DNA from: Bacillota bacterium
GTDB taxonomy: Bacteria > Bacillota > Clostridia > Lachnospirales > Lachnospiraceae
NCBI GenBank assembly: GCA_023434365.1
Contig: JAEYSV010000069.1
Coordinates: 1-23,292, forward strand
Direction: 5' to 3'
DNA: 23,292 bases
Below are positions 15,187 through 22,446 of the stretch, piece by piece (position 1 is the first letter of the stretch; each line of letters opens with the position of its first letter). The notes below the pieces were generated by a model. That model saw only the letters and a program-made list of their open reading frames with translations, was not told where the DNA came from and did no database searches. Both the position numbers and the translations under genes were made by a program.

Positions 15187-15681
15187 TTAGAAAAATATTT
15201 GAGTCGATGTAGTCAGTTGTAGTTTTAATTGCTTTCGGGCTCTTGTCATTAAGGAGCGCACGGTGCCTTCTTTTTGCCCTGTAATCCTTGCAATTTCAGA
15301 AGTGGAATAACCTTCATAATAATACAAATGAATGACGGTGCGGTATTTATAATCTAACTTCATTACTTCATTTATCAGTTCCTGCTCTTCCTCCGTCTTA
15401 GCAGGATAAATATCAAGCAATTCGGTCCGGTTTTTCCACCAGCTACTGCGCATTTTATTTTTACATAGATTCACGGCAACACGAATAAGCCAGGCCTTTT
15501 CATGTTCCACTGATTCAAAGTTCCCGGTATATTGATATAAACGCAGAAAAGTTTCCTGAACGATATCTTCTGCCTCGGCAACATTCCCTAAGATTGATAA
15601 GGCGGTTCGGTAAATGCGGTTTTGATGAGTCAGGACCGCGTGCTCAAAAGGACTGTGAGGCGTGTTTGATTGTGTATTCAT
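15187..15681 (-). CDS. ECF-type RNA polymerase sigma factor (sigma-70 family)
   Basis: A 164-residue alternative sigma factor with only regions 2 and 4. Region 2 is IYRTALSILGNVAEAEDIVQ through LYQ (23-50), with KAWLIRVAVNLCKN (62-75) reading the -10. Region 4 is YRTVIHLYYYEGYSTSEIAR, then TGQKEGTVRSLMTRARKQLK (113-153), a helix-turn-helix for the -35. I place the start at the ATG at 15681, which follows GGGGGAG by 5 bases. An ATG six codons earlier, after AAAGGA, is a real alternative, and the open frame reaches 15750. The membrane anti-sigma gene follows 13 bases downstream on the same strand, so the pair should respond to a signal sensed outside the membrane. ECF factors often control their own promoter, but I could not find a convincing one in the divergent gap before the BMP gene. 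Confidence 0.92.
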   Translation of the reverse strand: MNTQSNTPHSPFEHAVLTHQNRIYRTALSILGNVAEAEDIVQETFLRLYQYTGNFESVEHEKAWLIRVAVNLCKNKMRSSWWKNRTELLDIYPAKTEEEQELINEVMKLDYKYRTVIHLYYYEGYSTSEIARITGQKEGTVRSLMTRARKQLKLQLTTSTQIFF

Positions 15682-15796
15682 CAAGGCTCCCCCTAACATT
15701 CTGGCAAGTCCTTTGCCATATACACACATTATATATGGAAAATGTTGCATAGGAAAGAAAAAAATATTATTAGTACAAAGATAGCTGAGTTATATA

Positions 15797-15825
15797 TTGT
15801 CACTTGTACCAAAATATGATATCAT
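15797..15825 (+). promoter_or_regulatory. Promoter of the first BMP lipoprotein gene
   Basis: TTGTCA (15797-15802), 17 bases, then TATCAT (15820-15825), about 80 bases before the start codon. The intervening leader can fold into a hairpin. Confidence 0.6.
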
Positions 15826-15840
15826 CTTGATGTAAGAAGA

Positions 15841-15883
15841 ACGTGAGCCTACGGAATAATTTTTACATTATTCACAATCACGT
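15841..15883 (+). promoter_or_regulatory. Leader stem-loop before the first BMP gene
   Basis: ACGTGA (15841-15846) pairs with TCACGT (15878-15883), and inside it GAATAAT (15854-15860) pairs with ATTATTC (15867-15873) around a six-base loop. An asymmetric internal loop separates the stems. It does not contain the conserved core of the purine riboswitch. The ribosome site AAGGAGG follows 8 bases later. Confidence 0.4.
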
Positions 15884-15903
15884 ACAAAACAAGGAGGACA
15901 TTT

Positions 15904-17067
15904 ATGAAAAAATTAGTTATGTCATTAGTAATGTTATTAATGATTGCAGCTCTTAGTGCTTGTGGCAGTAAGAACAATGCAGGAAGCGGCGACAAAGCAA
16001 CCAATGATCCTGCAAAAACAGAAGCACCAGCTAAATCCGAAACACCAGCTAAATCCGAAACTCCAGCAGGCGATACATATGAGCTTGCGCTTATTACCGA
16101 CATTGGAACAATCGATGATAAGTCATTTAACCAAGGTGCTTGGGAAGGGTTAAAGAAGTATGCAGAAGAAAACAACATTGCTTACAAATACTATCAACCA
16201 ACAGAAAAATCAACAACTGCATATGTATCAGCAATTGATTTGGCAGTTAGCGCTGGTGCAAAATTAGTAGTTTGCCCTGGTTTCTTATTTGAGCCAGCAG
16301 TATATGAAGCTCAGACCAAATATCCAGAAATCAAATTCATCTTATTAGATGGTACACCACATACAGAAGATTATGCTACATTCAAGATTGAAAGTAACGT
16401 ATACTCTGTATTCTATGCTGAAGAGCAGGCTGGTTTCTTAGCTGGTTATGCAGCAGTAAAAGATGGCTATAAAAAATTAGGTTTCATGGGTGGTATGGCA
16501 GTACCAGCTGTTATCCGTTTTGGATACGGATTCGTTCAGGGTGCTGATTATGCAGCAAAAGAACTTGGTCTTGATAGTATAGATGTAAAATATCACTATA
16601 CTGGCGGATTTGATGCAACTCCTGAAGTTCAGGCAACTGCAGCAAGCTGGTATCAAGAAGGAACAGAAGTAATCTTTGCATGCGGTGGTGCAGTTGGTAA
16701 CTCTGTTATGACAGCAGCAAAAGGCGCAGAGAAAAAAGTTATTGGTGTAGACGTAGACCAATCTGCAGAATCTGAAACTGTTATTACTTCAGCAATGAAA
16801 CAGCTTTCTATCTCCGTATATGATGGTATTAAAAAATACTATGCAAATGAATTCCCAGGTGGAAAGAGTGTAACACTTGATGTAACTGTTGATGGTGTAG
16901 CTCTTCCTATGGAAAATTCTAAGTTTACTACTTTCACTCAGAATGATTATGATGCAATCTTTGCAAAATTAGTAAGCGGCGAAATTAAACCTGTGAAAGA
17001 TACAGATGTAGAAGCAGCTGACAAAATCACTGTTGAAAAAGTAAAAGTTCAAGTAATTGCTGAATAA
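15904..17067 (+). CDS. BMP family nucleoside-binding lipoprotein 1
   Basis: A 387-residue substrate-binding lipoprotein of the BMP/PnrA family, which captures nucleosides outside the membrane for an ABC importer. The signal peptide MKKLVMSLVMLLMIAALSAC ends in a lipobox, with C20 as the lipid-anchored residue. A linker (21-57) with two copies of AKSETP precedes the binding domain. The domain opens with LALITDIGTIDDKSFNQGAWEGL (61-83), the family signature for ligand contact. GFMGGMAVPAVIRFGYGFVQG, VIFACGGAVGNSVM and GVDVDQ are further markers. The ATG at 15904 follows AAGGAGGAC. It has its own promoter and a strong terminator, so it is probably expressed alone and at a high level. It is closely similar to the second BMP protein. 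The transporter genes lie downstream of both. Confidence 0.93.
   Translation: MKKLVMSLVMLLMIAALSACGSKNNAGSGDKATNDPAKTEAPAKSETPAKSETPAGDTYELALITDIGTIDDKSFNQGAWEGLKKYAEENNIAYKYYQPTEKSTTAYVSAIDLAVSAGAKLVVCPGFLFEPAVYEAQTKYPEIKFILLDGTPHTEDYATFKIESNVYSVFYAEEQAGFLAGYAAVKDGYKKLGFMGGMAVPAVIRFGYGFVQGADYAAKELGLDSIDVKYHYTGGFDATPEVQATAASWYQEGTEVIFACGGAVGNSVMTAAKGAEKKVIGVDVDQSAESETVITSAMKQLSISVYDGIKKYYANEFPGGKSVTLDVTVDGVALPMENSKFTTFTQNDYDAIFAKLVSGEIKPVKDTDVEAADKITVEKVKVQVIAE
16026..16061 (+). repeat. Two tandem 18-bp units in the lipoprotein linker
   Basis: accagctaaatccgaaac occurs twice without a gap or mismatch (16026-16043 and 16044-16061). It encodes the repeated AKSETP-type linker between the lipid anchor and the binding domain. 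The second BMP gene has no such repeat. Confidence 0.9.
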
Positions 17068-17107
17068 GCAATATCTTCGGTTTTTAACTAAATAGTAAAA
17101 TTAAATC

Positions 17108-17150
17108 AAAGCAGTTTTGAATAATAGAAATAATTCAAAACTGCTTTTTG
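17108..17150 (+). terminator. Terminator after BMP gene 1
   Basis: AAAGCAGTTTTGAAT (17108-17122) pairs with ATTCAAAACTGCTTT (17133-17147) over 15 bases with a 10-base loop, followed by TTG and T-rich DNA. Classic intrinsic terminator. Confidence 0.9.
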
Positions 17151-17158
17151 TGTTCCTT

Positions 17159-17187
17159 TTGTTTTGAGAATCTCAAGCCTATATAAC
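17159..17187 (+). promoter_or_regulatory. Possible promoter with palindromic operator, BMP gene 2
   Basis: TTGTTT (17159-17164), 17 bases, then TATAAC (17182-17187). The perfect palindrome TTGAGA-A-TCTCAA (17164-17176) lies between the two boxes, where a repressor would block polymerase. The start codon is about 100 bases downstream. Confidence 0.4.
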
Positions 17188-17286
17188 GTTCATATTCTTG
17201 TAAGTGATGAATCTAATATCGATTGCAGGGTAATAATAAAAGTGTAAGGAAATTGAACAATAAAAATTTATTTTGGGAGGGACACA

Positions 17287-18450
17287 ATGAAAAAGAGATA
17301 TACCATATTATGTTTACTACTGGTTGTTTTTGCGTTGTCTGCCTGTGGAACAAAAAACAACAATAATGGTACAGGATTTACAGAACCTACCGCCATGCCA
17401 AGTGAAGGAGCACCGGCTGATACTGGCGCACCTGTGCCTGGTAACGATCAAGGACAGGGTGGTTATGCGCTAGCGTTGATTACTGACGTTGGTACGATTG
17501 ATGACAAATCCTTTAACCAAGGAGCTTGGGAAGGATTAAAGCAGTACGCAGAGGAAAATAACATAGCGTATAAGTACTACCAGCCAAGTGAAAAATCTAC
17601 TTCTTCTTATATGGCATCAATTGATTTGGCCATCAGTGCTGGTGCCAGATTAGTAGTATGCCCGGGATTCTTGTTTGAACCCGCGGTATATGAAGCACAA
17701 AGTAAATATCCGGATGTCCAGTTTATCTTATTAGATGGTACTCCTCATGACGAAGGATATACGGATTTTCGTATTGATCAGAATGTGTATTCCGTCTTTT
17801 ATGCAGAAGAACAGGCAGGTTTCTTAGCAGGTTATGCAGTAGTAAAAGATGGCTATACAAAACTTGGTTTTATGGGTGGTATGGCAGTTCCTGCCGTAAT
17901 CCGCTACGGTTATGGTTTTGTACAGGGTGCGGAATATGCAGCGAAAGAGATGGGAATAGCAAAAATTGATATCAAGTATCACTATACCGGTGGATTTGAA
18001 GCAACACCTGAGGTGCAGGCAATGGCTGCAAGTTGGTACCAAAGCGGTACGGAAGTTATTTTTGCATGTGGTGGTGCAGTAGGTAACTCTGTTATGACTG
18101 CAGCAGAAGCATCTAATGCAAAAGTAGTGGGTGTTGACGTAGACCAGTCTCCAGAATCTGCAACGGTCATTACGTCTGCTTTAAAAGAACTTTCAAAGTC
18201 CGTTTATGAAGGTGTGAAAGATTTCTATGGTGCCAAATTCCCTGGAGGGCAGAGTATTACCTTGGATATTAAAAAGCAAGGAGTTGCTTTACCAATGGAA
18301 ACTTCCAAATTCCAAAAATTCACTAAGGAAGATTATCAGGCCATTTATAATAAACTCGAATCAGGTGAAGTTGCACCAGTGAAAGATGATGCTGCCACCA
18401 GTGCTGCAGATTTGACTACAGAGATAGTCTCAGTAGAAATAATAGGTTAA
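17287..18450 (+). CDS. BMP family nucleoside-binding lipoprotein 2
   Basis: The second lipoprotein of the pair, also 387 residues. The signal peptide ends in FALSAC with C20 as the lipid-anchored cysteine. The linker (21-57) is rich in G, P, A and T and differs completely from that of protein 1. From ALALITDVGTIDDKSFNQGAWEGL onward the two run almost in parallel without gaps, sharing FMGGMAVPAVIR and ACGGAVGNSVM. This shows a tandem gene duplication with conserved ligand residues and drift elsewhere. The C-terminal helix region differs most. The ATG at 17287 follows GGGAGGG by 6 bases. It has a separate promoter region and a strong terminator. Both proteins probably deliver to the single transporter encoded next. 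Whether they differ in substrate or only in expression is not visible. Confidence 0.93.
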   Translation: MKKRYTILCLLLVVFALSACGTKNNNNGTGFTEPTAMPSEGAPADTGAPVPGNDQGQGGYALALITDVGTIDDKSFNQGAWEGLKQYAEENNIAYKYYQPSEKSTSSYMASIDLAISAGARLVVCPGFLFEPAVYEAQSKYPDVQFILLDGTPHDEGYTDFRIDQNVYSVFYAEEQAGFLAGYAVVKDGYTKLGFMGGMAVPAVIRYGYGFVQGAEYAAKEMGIAKIDIKYHYTGGFEATPEVQAMAASWYQSGTEVIFACGGAVGNSVMTAAEASNAKVVGVDVDQSPESATVITSALKELSKSVYEGVKDFYGAKFPGGQSITLDIKKQGVALPMETSKFQKFTKEDYQAIYNKLESGEVAPVKDDAATSAADLTTEIVSVEIIG

Positions 18451-18470
18451 GCGAAACGTTTTTAAAATAA

Positions 18471-18506
18471 AAAAAGAACTCCGATAATGAGTCGGAGTTC
18501 TTTTTT
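18471..18506 (+). terminator. Terminator after BMP gene 2
   Basis: AAAAAGAACTCCGA (18471-18484) pairs with TCGGAGTTCTTTTT (18492-18505) around TAATGAG and runs into T residues. It separates the binding-protein genes from the transporter operon. Confidence 0.9.
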
Positions 18507-18614
18507 ATAACATCTGAAATTGTTTTATAATTTTCTATGATATAAAAATGCTTCGTTAGAACAGGATTAACAGTGTTTGTAATCATTTGCCAAATAAATT
18601 GCGTAATAATATTC

Positions 18615-18642
18615 TTGAAATTTTCTTTATTTACATTAAAAT
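18615..18642 (+). promoter_or_regulatory. Probable promoter of the transporter-tdk operon
   Basis: TTGAAA (18615-18620), 16 bases, then TAAAAT (18637-18642), about 55 bases before the ATPase start codon. The rest of 18507-18614 is AT-rich with no feature I can support. Confidence 0.5.
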
Positions 18643-18696
18643 AGATAGTAAAGACTAGAATGAAGAAGCCCTGTCTTTAGGAAAGGAGGAGTTTTC

Positions 18697-20229
18697 GTGG
18701 ACTATATTATTGAGATGCTTGGCATTACGAAAGAGTTCCCAGGAATTATCGCGAATGATAATATTACCTTACAGGTGAAAAAAGGCGAAATTCATGCATT
18801 ACTCGGGGAAAATGGTGCCGGCAAGTCAACCTTAATGAGTGTCCTATTCGGACTATATCAGCCCGAAAAAGGCGAAATAAAGTTGCGAGGGAAACAGGTG
18901 AAGATATCCAGTCCATTAGATGCTAATGCATATGGAATTGGAATGGTACATCAACATTTTAAATTAGTGCACAATTTTACTGTATTACAAAATATTATTC
19001 TTGGAGTGGAAACTGTATCTGGGGGATTTTTGAAAATGGAGGAGGCCAGAAAGAAGGTTCTGGCAATCAGTGAAAAATACCATTTGAGTATTGAACCAGA
19101 TGCTCTAATCTCTGAAATTAGTGTGGGTATGCAGCAAAGAGTAGAAATTCTAAAAATGTTATATCGTGAAAATGAGATTCTAATCTTAGATGAGCCTACC
19201 GCAGTATTAACCCCTCAGGAGATTATTGAACTGATGAATATCATGAAGAAATTGGTTTCTGAGGGTAAATCCATTGTATTTATCACACATAAACTAAACG
19301 AAATCATGGCAGTAGCAGACCGTTGTTCTGTTCTTCGAAGAGGTAAATATATTGGTACAGTAGAGATTGCAGATACGGATAAGGAACAGTTATCGGAAAT
19401 GATGGTCGGCCGTAAAGTTAACCTTAACATTGATAAGACAGAGGCGAAACCGGGTGAAGTCGTTATGAGTGTAAGAGACTTAACGGTAATGTCAAATCGA
19501 CATGGTAACAAGAAAGCGGTAGTAAACAATGTCTCTTTTGATGTAAAGCGTGGAGAAATCTTATGTATTGCAGGAATTGATGGCAATGGCCAGTCTGAAT
19601 TAGTACATGCCATTACCGGATTAATTGGGATGGAATCAGGCAGCGTAATTGTAGATGGGGAAGATATTACTAAGAAAAGTGTTCGTTACAAAAATACACA
19701 TGGATTAGGACATATTCCTGAGGACCGGCATAAACATGGACTTGTTCTTGATTATTCATTGGAAGACAACCTTGCATTGCAGGAGTATTTTACGCCAGAA
19801 TTTAATCGAGGCGGTTTCTTAAAATTCGATAAGATTGCAAGCTATGGAGAAGAATTAATTGAAAAGTTTGATATTCGAAGCGGACAAGGTGGTAAAACCA
19901 CCACAAGAAGTATGTCCGGTGGTAATCAACAGAAAGCAATTATTGCACGGGAGATTAATAGAGATCCTGAGGTACTGATTGCTGTTCAGCCAACTAGAGG
20001 ACTAGATGTAGGAGCAATAGAATTCATTCATAGTCAGCTTGTTAATCAAAGAGATAATGGCAAGGGTGTTTTATTAGTTTCTTTGGAACTTGATGAGGTA
20101 ATGAATCTGAGCGATAGAATTCTTGTAATTTACGAAGGTGAAATCGTAGCAGAAGTAAATCCAAAAGAAGTGACAGTACAAGAATTAGGTCTGTATATGG
20201 CTGGTTCAAAAAGGAGGGGTGACTTATAA
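18697..20229 (+). CDS. Nucleoside ABC transporter, double ATPase subunit (YufO/NupA type)
   Basis: A 510-residue protein with two ABC ATPase domains in one chain, as in sugar and nucleoside importers of the CUT2/BMP type. Domain 1 has Walker A GENGAGKST (37-45), the Q-loop region MVHQHFKL (83-90), a variant signature SVGMQQ (142-147) and Walker B ILILDEP (161-167). Domain 2 is degenerate: the Walker A lysine is replaced in GIDGNGQS (293-300) and Walker B reads VLIAVQPTRGLD (427-438), while its signature SGGNQQK (407-413) is intact. Such asymmetry is normal for this family and implies one main hydrolysis site. The start is a GTG at 18697 after AAAGGAGGAG. The stop codon lies 10 bases behind the Shine-Dalgarno of the first permease, so translation is coupled. 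It drives uptake of the ligand held by the BMP lipoproteins. Confidence 0.94.
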   Translation: MDYIIEMLGITKEFPGIIANDNITLQVKKGEIHALLGENGAGKSTLMSVLFGLYQPEKGEIKLRGKQVKISSPLDANAYGIGMVHQHFKLVHNFTVLQNIILGVETVSGGFLKMEEARKKVLAISEKYHLSIEPDALISEISVGMQQRVEILKMLYRENEILILDEPTAVLTPQEIIELMNIMKKLVSEGKSIVFITHKLNEIMAVADRCSVLRRGKYIGTVEIADTDKEQLSEMMVGRKVNLNIDKTEAKPGEVVMSVRDLTVMSNRHGNKKAVVNNVSFDVKRGEILCIAGIDGNGQSELVHAITGLIGMESGSVIVDGEDITKKSVRYKNTHGLGHIPEDRHKHGLVLDYSLEDNLALQEYFTPEFNRGGFLKFDKIASYGEELIEKFDIRSGQGGKTTTRSMSGGNQQKAIIAREINRDPEVLIAVQPTRGLDVGAIEFIHSQLVNQRDNGKGVLLVSLELDEVMNLSDRILVIYEGEIVAEVNPKEVTVQELGLYMAGSKRRGDL

Positions 20230-21479
20230 ACAGAAAAATATCAAACAACCGAAAATCGATCAATTTTGCAGGAGTTCTTTCCTCCTTGTCTGCAATTGTA
20301 GTTGGTTTGTTATTTGGGTTTCTTATTCTATTAATTACGAACCCATCCCAGGCGGTACCGGGATTTTTAAAGATTGTTACCGGAGCAGTGGATCATGGGA
20401 TGCCGGGAATTGGAAAAGTATTATATTTTGCAACTCCAATTATGATGACAGGATTAAGTGTCGGATTTGCGTTTAAAACAGGGCTCTTTAATATTGGTAC
20501 TCCAGGACAATTTATTATGGGTGCATATGGAGCAGTTTATATTGGAATATTATTTCCGCAGTTAGGAGCAGTACACTGGGTAGTAGCACTTCTAGTAGCA
20601 ATCCTGTTTGGTGCTTTATGGGCATTACTTCCAGGTATCTTAAAGGCGTTCTTTAATGTAAACGAGGTTATTTCCTCAATTATGATGAACTATATCGGTA
20701 TGTATCTGGTGAACTTTATGGTGAAAAACAATGCAGGTTTGTTTGACCAATTACGTAATCAGACAAAATTAGTACCATCTTCTGCTGTCATTCCAAAAAT
20801 GGGACTGGATAAGTTGTTTCCGGGTTCCACAGCCAATGGTGGATTCTTAATTGCAATCTTAGTAGTTATTATCATTTACATTGTGTTAAATAAGACTACC
20901 TTTGGATTCGAGTTAAAAGCAGTTGGGTTTAACCGCGATGCTAGTAAATATGCCGGCATTAACGAAAAGAGAAGTATTGTACTTAGTATGTTAATTGCAG
21001 GTGGGATTGCCGGACTTGGTGGAGGATTATTATATCTTGCAGGTTCCGGAAAGTATATTGAAGTAGTGGATGTGCTTGCTGGAGAAGGTTTTACTGGAAT
21101 CAGTGTGGCATTACTTGGCTTAAGTAATCCAATTGGAGTTGCATTATCCGCTATATTTATCGCCTATATTACAGAAGGCGGTTTCTATATGCAGACGCTT
21201 AATTTCGTGCCAGAAATCATTGACATCATTGTAGCTGTTATCATTTACTTTAGTGCCTTTGCGTTGATTATTAAGACGCTTATGAATAAACGCAGTAAAA
21301 AACGTGAAATGAAAGCACTTGATGCACAAACCAGTGCGGATAACGAGGTAAAGATGGAGCAGGTAACGAATGCTTTGCCAGATGATACACCTGAATCCGA
21401 GGAGAGCATTCTTCCTATCTCGGATACTCCTGATGAGAATGAGCTGATAGAAGACAATAAGAAGGAAGGGGGAAACTAA
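20226..21479 (+). CDS. Nucleoside ABC transporter permease 1 (YufP/NupB type), probable AUA start
   Basis: An integral membrane permease of the branched-chain/BMP-type family with about 8-10 helices. Family marks are GLSVGFAFKTGLFNIGTPGQFIMGAYGA and FNVNEVISSIMMNYIG, and later ELKAVGFNRDASKYAGIN, the coupling loop to the ATPase. No ATG, GTG or good TTG opens the frame. The in-frame stop at 20220 and the first TTG at 20286 leave one well-placed codon, ATA at 20226, exactly 8 bases after AAGGAGG. It gives an N-terminus with basic residues before the first helix, as in relatives. The TTG at 20286 would start inside that helix and is the fallback. After the last helix a hydrophilic, acidic tail of about 65 residues (from KRSKKREMKALDAQ) is longer than usual. 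It overlaps the ATPase stop by 4 bases; permease 2 follows immediately. Confidence 0.88.
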   Translation: MNRKISNNRKSINFAGVLSSLSAIVVGLLFGFLILLITNPSQAVPGFLKIVTGAVDHGMPGIGKVLYFATPIMMTGLSVGFAFKTGLFNIGTPGQFIMGAYGAVYIGILFPQLGAVHWVVALLVAILFGALWALLPGILKAFFNVNEVISSIMMNYIGMYLVNFMVKNNAGLFDQLRNQTKLVPSSAVIPKMGLDKLFPGSTANGGFLIAILVVIIIYIVLNKTTFGFELKAVGFNRDASKYAGINEKRSIVLSMLIAGGIAGLGGGLLYLAGSGKYIEVVDVLAGEGFTGISVALLGLSNPIGVALSAIFIAYITEGGFYMQTLNFVPEIIDIIVAVIIYFSAFALIIKTLMNKRSKKREMKALDAQTSADNEVKMEQVTNALPDDTPESEESILPISDTPDENELIEDNKKEGGN

Positions 21480-21481
21480 GA

Positions 21482-22444
21482 GTGGATATATTATACTTTC
21501 TTGTACAACAGACAGCATTTTTTATGATTCCACTTCTGGTGGTAGCCCTTGGCGGGATGTTCTCAGAACGAAGTGGTGTTGTTAATATTGCGTTAGAAGG
21601 AATTATGACAATTGGGGCGTTTTGCAGTATCCTATTTATTAATCTGATGCAAAAAGCGAATCCTGAGATGAATGGACAACTACTATTGATACTGGCCATA
21701 TTAGTGGCAGTAGTAGCAGGAATGGTTTTCTCCTTATTCCATGCTTACGCAGCAATCAATATGAAGGCAGACCAGGTAATCAGTGGTACAGCACTCAACA
21801 TGTTTGCACCAGCGCTTGCAATCTTTGCTGCCCGTATGCTATTTGGTGTACAGCAGATTGGCTTTAACAATACATTTCGTATTGAAAAAGTTCCAGTGCT
21901 TGGAGACATTCCAGTGATTGGACCAATGCTGTTCCAAAAAACGTATATCACGACTTATATTGGAATCGCGATTTTGATTGTATCTACCATTGTATTATAT
22001 AAGACAAGATTTGGTCTTCGTCTTCGTTCCTGCGGTGAACATCCTCAAGCAGCTGACTCGGTAGGTATCAATGTATACCGAATCAGATATAGTGGTGTAT
22101 TAATCAGTGGTGCATTAGCCGGAGTTGGCGGATTGATTTTTGTTGTTCCTACCTCCACGAACTTTAATGCAACAGTTGCAGGTTACGGATTCCTGGCACT
22201 TGCTGTATTAATCTTTGGTCAGTGGAATCCAATGAAGATATTCTATGCTTCCCTTTTCTTTGGTTTTATGAAGGTAGTTGGTACAACTTATGGCAGTATC
22301 CCAATCTTAAAGGACTTGGGAATACCAGGTAATGTATACAAAATGGTACCTTATATTGCAACCTTATTAGTGCTTGCATTTACTTCTAAAAAATCACAGG
22401 CACCAAAAGCTTCTGGTGTACCTTACGATAAAGGGGCTAGATAA
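21482..22444 (+). CDS. Nucleoside ABC transporter permease 2 (YufQ/NupC type)
   Basis: The second membrane subunit, 320 residues with about 8-9 helices and no long soluble parts. The N-terminal helix is followed by LGGMFSERSGVVNIALEGIMTIGAF, which is highly characteristic of this permease type. MKADQVISGTALNMFAPALAIF and LRSCGEHPQAADSVGINVYRIRY mark the middle, the latter being the ATPase-coupling loop. The end reads FTSKKSQAPKASG. The start is a GTG at 21482, two bases after the stop of permease 1, with GGAAGGGGG upstream overlapping that gene's end, so translation is coupled. It should pair with permease 1 to form the heterodimeric channel. Thymidine kinase starts two bases after its stop codon. 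Confidence 0.94.
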   Translation: MDILYFLVQQTAFFMIPLLVVALGGMFSERSGVVNIALEGIMTIGAFCSILFINLMQKANPEMNGQLLLILAILVAVVAGMVFSLFHAYAAINMKADQVISGTALNMFAPALAIFAARMLFGVQQIGFNNTFRIEKVPVLGDIPVIGPMLFQKTYITTYIGIAILIVSTIVLYKTRFGLRLRSCGEHPQAADSVGINVYRIRYSGVLISGALAGVGGLIFVVPTSTNFNATVAGYGFLALAVLIFGQWNPMKIFYASLFFGFMKVVGTTYGSIPILKDLGIPGNVYKMVPYIATLLVLAFTSKKSQAPKASGVPYDKGAR

Positions 22445-22446
22445 CG

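Noticed and set aside
15772..15810. GTACAA / TTGTAC inverted repeat in the divergent sigma-BMP gap
   Set aside because: Only about 6-7 bases pair across a long AT-rich spacer, which is expected by chance in such DNA.
15826..15903. Purine riboswitch before the BMP gene
   Set aside because: The conserved purine-aptamer core and its three-way junction are not present; only a nested hairpin is seen.
16026..16061. Tandem 18-bp units as a possible CRISPR array
   Set aside because: There are only two units, no spacers, and they encode the in-frame linker of a lipoprotein.
19215..19613. Open frame of 132 codons on the minus strand within the ATPase gene
   Set aside because: It is antisense to a clear double-ABC ATPase and its translation matches no family pattern; the same holds for the frames opposite trhP (12829-13176) and permease 1 (21144-21518).
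20219..20476. GTG-started frame of 85 codons at the beginning of permease 1
   Set aside because: It is out of frame with the permease, its GTG is only one base from the Shine-Dalgarno, and its translation is cysteine-rich without family pattern.
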